Below are positions 62,126 to 64,000 of a DNA stretch of 64,000 nt, one piece after another; positions within the stretch are counted from its first letter, which is position 1, and each line of letters opens with the position of its first letter. The notes below the pieces were generated by a model. That model was not told the DNA's origin and did not search any database. It was given only the letters and a program-made list of their open reading frames with translations. The stretch comes from Strongyloides papillosus (Eukaryota > Nematoda > Chromadorea > Rhabditida > Strongyloididae). A program made the translations under genes and the position numbers. The stretch spans positions 4,588,001 to 4,652,000 of the forward strand of contig SRSI01000050.1 in NCBI GenBank assembly GCA_005656395.1, read 5' to 3'.

Positions 62126-64000
62126 CTTTCCCTATCTAAAATTAAAAAATAACGATAAAAAGGAGTGTAATAAAAATAAAAGACAAAGATTAAGTTTAAA
62201 TTTCCTGGAAACGTTAAATTCTTCCCCACTGATGTGCAAAAAATTTATAGAAAAAAAAATTATTTACAATAAAATATCAAAGCACAAAAAATATCAGTAC
62301 CAATAAGACAAAATAAATAAAGCGTTAAAATCAGATAGATAATGTTAATGTACTTTTGATTAATGACAAAGTACTTATATATTTCTAAGTAGTATAATAA
62401 ACGTTAAAATTTAATTTTAAATATCCTTAACATATGTTAAATAATAATAATATTATTATTATTGTTCACTTTAGATAATTGAATCTCAAAAATATGACAC
62501 ATAATTGTAATGTGAAGAATTTTTGAAAATGACAGGAGTACAAAAAGAAGAGCAATATTAACTGACACCATAGACAGCTTATACGGAAAACAACATATGT
62601 GATAAATATAACATAATAGAATCGGTTAAAAAGGGGATAAACTCTAGAGTGAAAGGGTATTAATAATATTGTATAATAAAAAATATTAAGCAACGGAATG
62701 TTTTAAAATTAGTTGGCATAATAAATTAAGAGAACGTAAAGTTAAACTTATTTTTTTAGCTAAAAACAATTTATAAAACTAGATAAAATTGTAGGGTTAA
62801 TAAATTATTAATATTGTGAAAAAAATTTCAAAGACAAATATAAAAGTCATACCACCTTCAGGAGAGCGATGACATAAAAATTTTTTCACAAAAATCATTA
62901 AATTCTTTTATTTAATAAGAATATAAAATTTTTATTTATCAATTATTAGAAAGAATTTTCATAATAAAATTTTGGAAACATTGAATTGGAAAGAGTAAAT
63001 AGAAAAAATGATGAAGAAAGTTGTTTTATTTAAATATTTTCTATATCAAAATTTTGTGATTAAAAAATAAATATATTTAATATAAATAAATACTATAGGA
63101 GAATTCTATTTTAATATATAATAATCAATGAGTGTATGAGATATACTTGAGAATAGTGGACATTAATAGTAAAAATAACGTGAATGTCCAAAAATCTACG
63201 ACAATTATCAAATATAAAATAAAGAAATGTTATTGGTGTATAATGTTCATTTGAGGTAAATATTTTAATTGTGTACTTTTAGAGTAAATATTATCTTACT
63301 ATTTAAATATAAATAGATTAAATATTAATTTATTAATAAGGGTTAACTATATAATTATGACGTATTATTTATTAGTTATCTTTGTTTTATACTATATTAT
63401 GACTTTCAAAAGATAAGATAAATAAACAAAGCGAATAAAAAAAATAACAACCTTATAAAATGTATATATTGCATAGTATGTATAGTTAGTAGATATAGTT
63501 AGATATATAAATAAATGATTATAATGGAAATGAAAGGTTAACAATGTACACTTTTTCAATGGTGGCATCATAAAAAACTTTTGCCCGGTCCATTATAAAA
63601 CAAAATGAACATTCTACATAAAGAAAGAAGTACTAATTACTTTTATATAATATTAAGACAATACTAATACTCACACAACATAAAAATTTATCTTCTACTG
63701 ACAAATAATCTTAAATATGAAATTTAAAGATAATAAATAACAAACTATTAAGGATAGAAATATTTTTAAATTGAAATAAGAATGATGAAATTTATACATA
63801 TCTAAAAGCCTCACTTTTTTTCCCTTTATTTTAACAAGACAAACATTGTGATTTTTTTGGAGAATTAAAACAAAATATTCTTACGCATCATACTTTTAGT
63901 TAAAAGATGCTATATATCTATTAACCAGACTGTCTAGCGAAAATACAAAAGTTATTTATGGTTTTTAAAGAAAAAAACATAGAAATTGAAAGATTAAATC
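62126..64000. other. Non-coding, 5' flank of the transporter gene
   Basis: About 1.9 kb AT-rich, no supportable gene or RNA. A palindromic (AAT)n/(ATT)n microsatellite lies at about 62443-62462. Confidence 0.55.

Noticed and set aside
1..64000. CRISPR arrays, bacterial operons, viral genes
   Set aside because: None seen; gene structure with GT-AG introns is eukaryotic throughout.

Overview
The window is nuclear DNA of a nematode and looks most like Strongyloides or a close clade IV relative. The evidence is very AT-rich sequence, few and mostly short GT-AG introns (about 40-60 bases is common), a cuticle collagen, a nematode-type Argonaute without slicer residues, a nematode-type chemoreceptor, and small secreted proteins I cannot match outside such worms. 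The genus is inferred from style, not from a database match.

Layout. 1-2.1 kb: 3' part of a MAPKAP-type kinase (+). 2.3-8.0 kb: surface and secreted genes, namely a secreted protein (-), a four-helix membrane protein (-) head to head with a six-cysteine single-pass protein (+), and a cuticle collagen (+). 8.7-14.6 kb: mitochondrial inner membrane protease subunit 1 followed on the same strand by GBF1, an Arf exchange factor. GBF1 reads as one protein only if five single bases are skipped. 14.6-32.6 kb: VPS36 (+) and protein phosphatase 1 (-) converge, flanked by two long gene-free stretches. 32.6-35.9 kb: BCAS3 (+).

36-46 kb is an accessory region: a secreted glycoprotein, two tandem copies of another secreted gene in a duplicated block, a TA-flanked inverted-repeat element and a larger relative between the copies, a tiny proline-rich protein with a prenylation motif, and a chemoreceptor. 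46.9-52.1 kb: a degenerate DEAD-box protein next to a WAGO-like Argonaute (both -). 54.0-57.8 kb: a receptor tyrosine phosphatase whose first phosphatase domain is dead and second looks active. 58.0-60.2 kb: gene remnants. 60.3-62.1 kb: an SLC17-type transporter (-) whose intron holds an Asn tRNA on the opposite strand. The rest is non-coding.

Housekeeping genes here serve membrane traffic and autophagy (GBF1, VPS36, BCAS3), mitochondrial protein processing (IMMP1L) and phosphorylation signalling (kinase, PP1). The strongest unexplained signal is the set of five same-direction frame breaks in GBF1, four of which sit exactly on an in-frame stop codon. Exon boundaries were placed by eye from splice signals, reading phase and remembered family sequences; no search was run.
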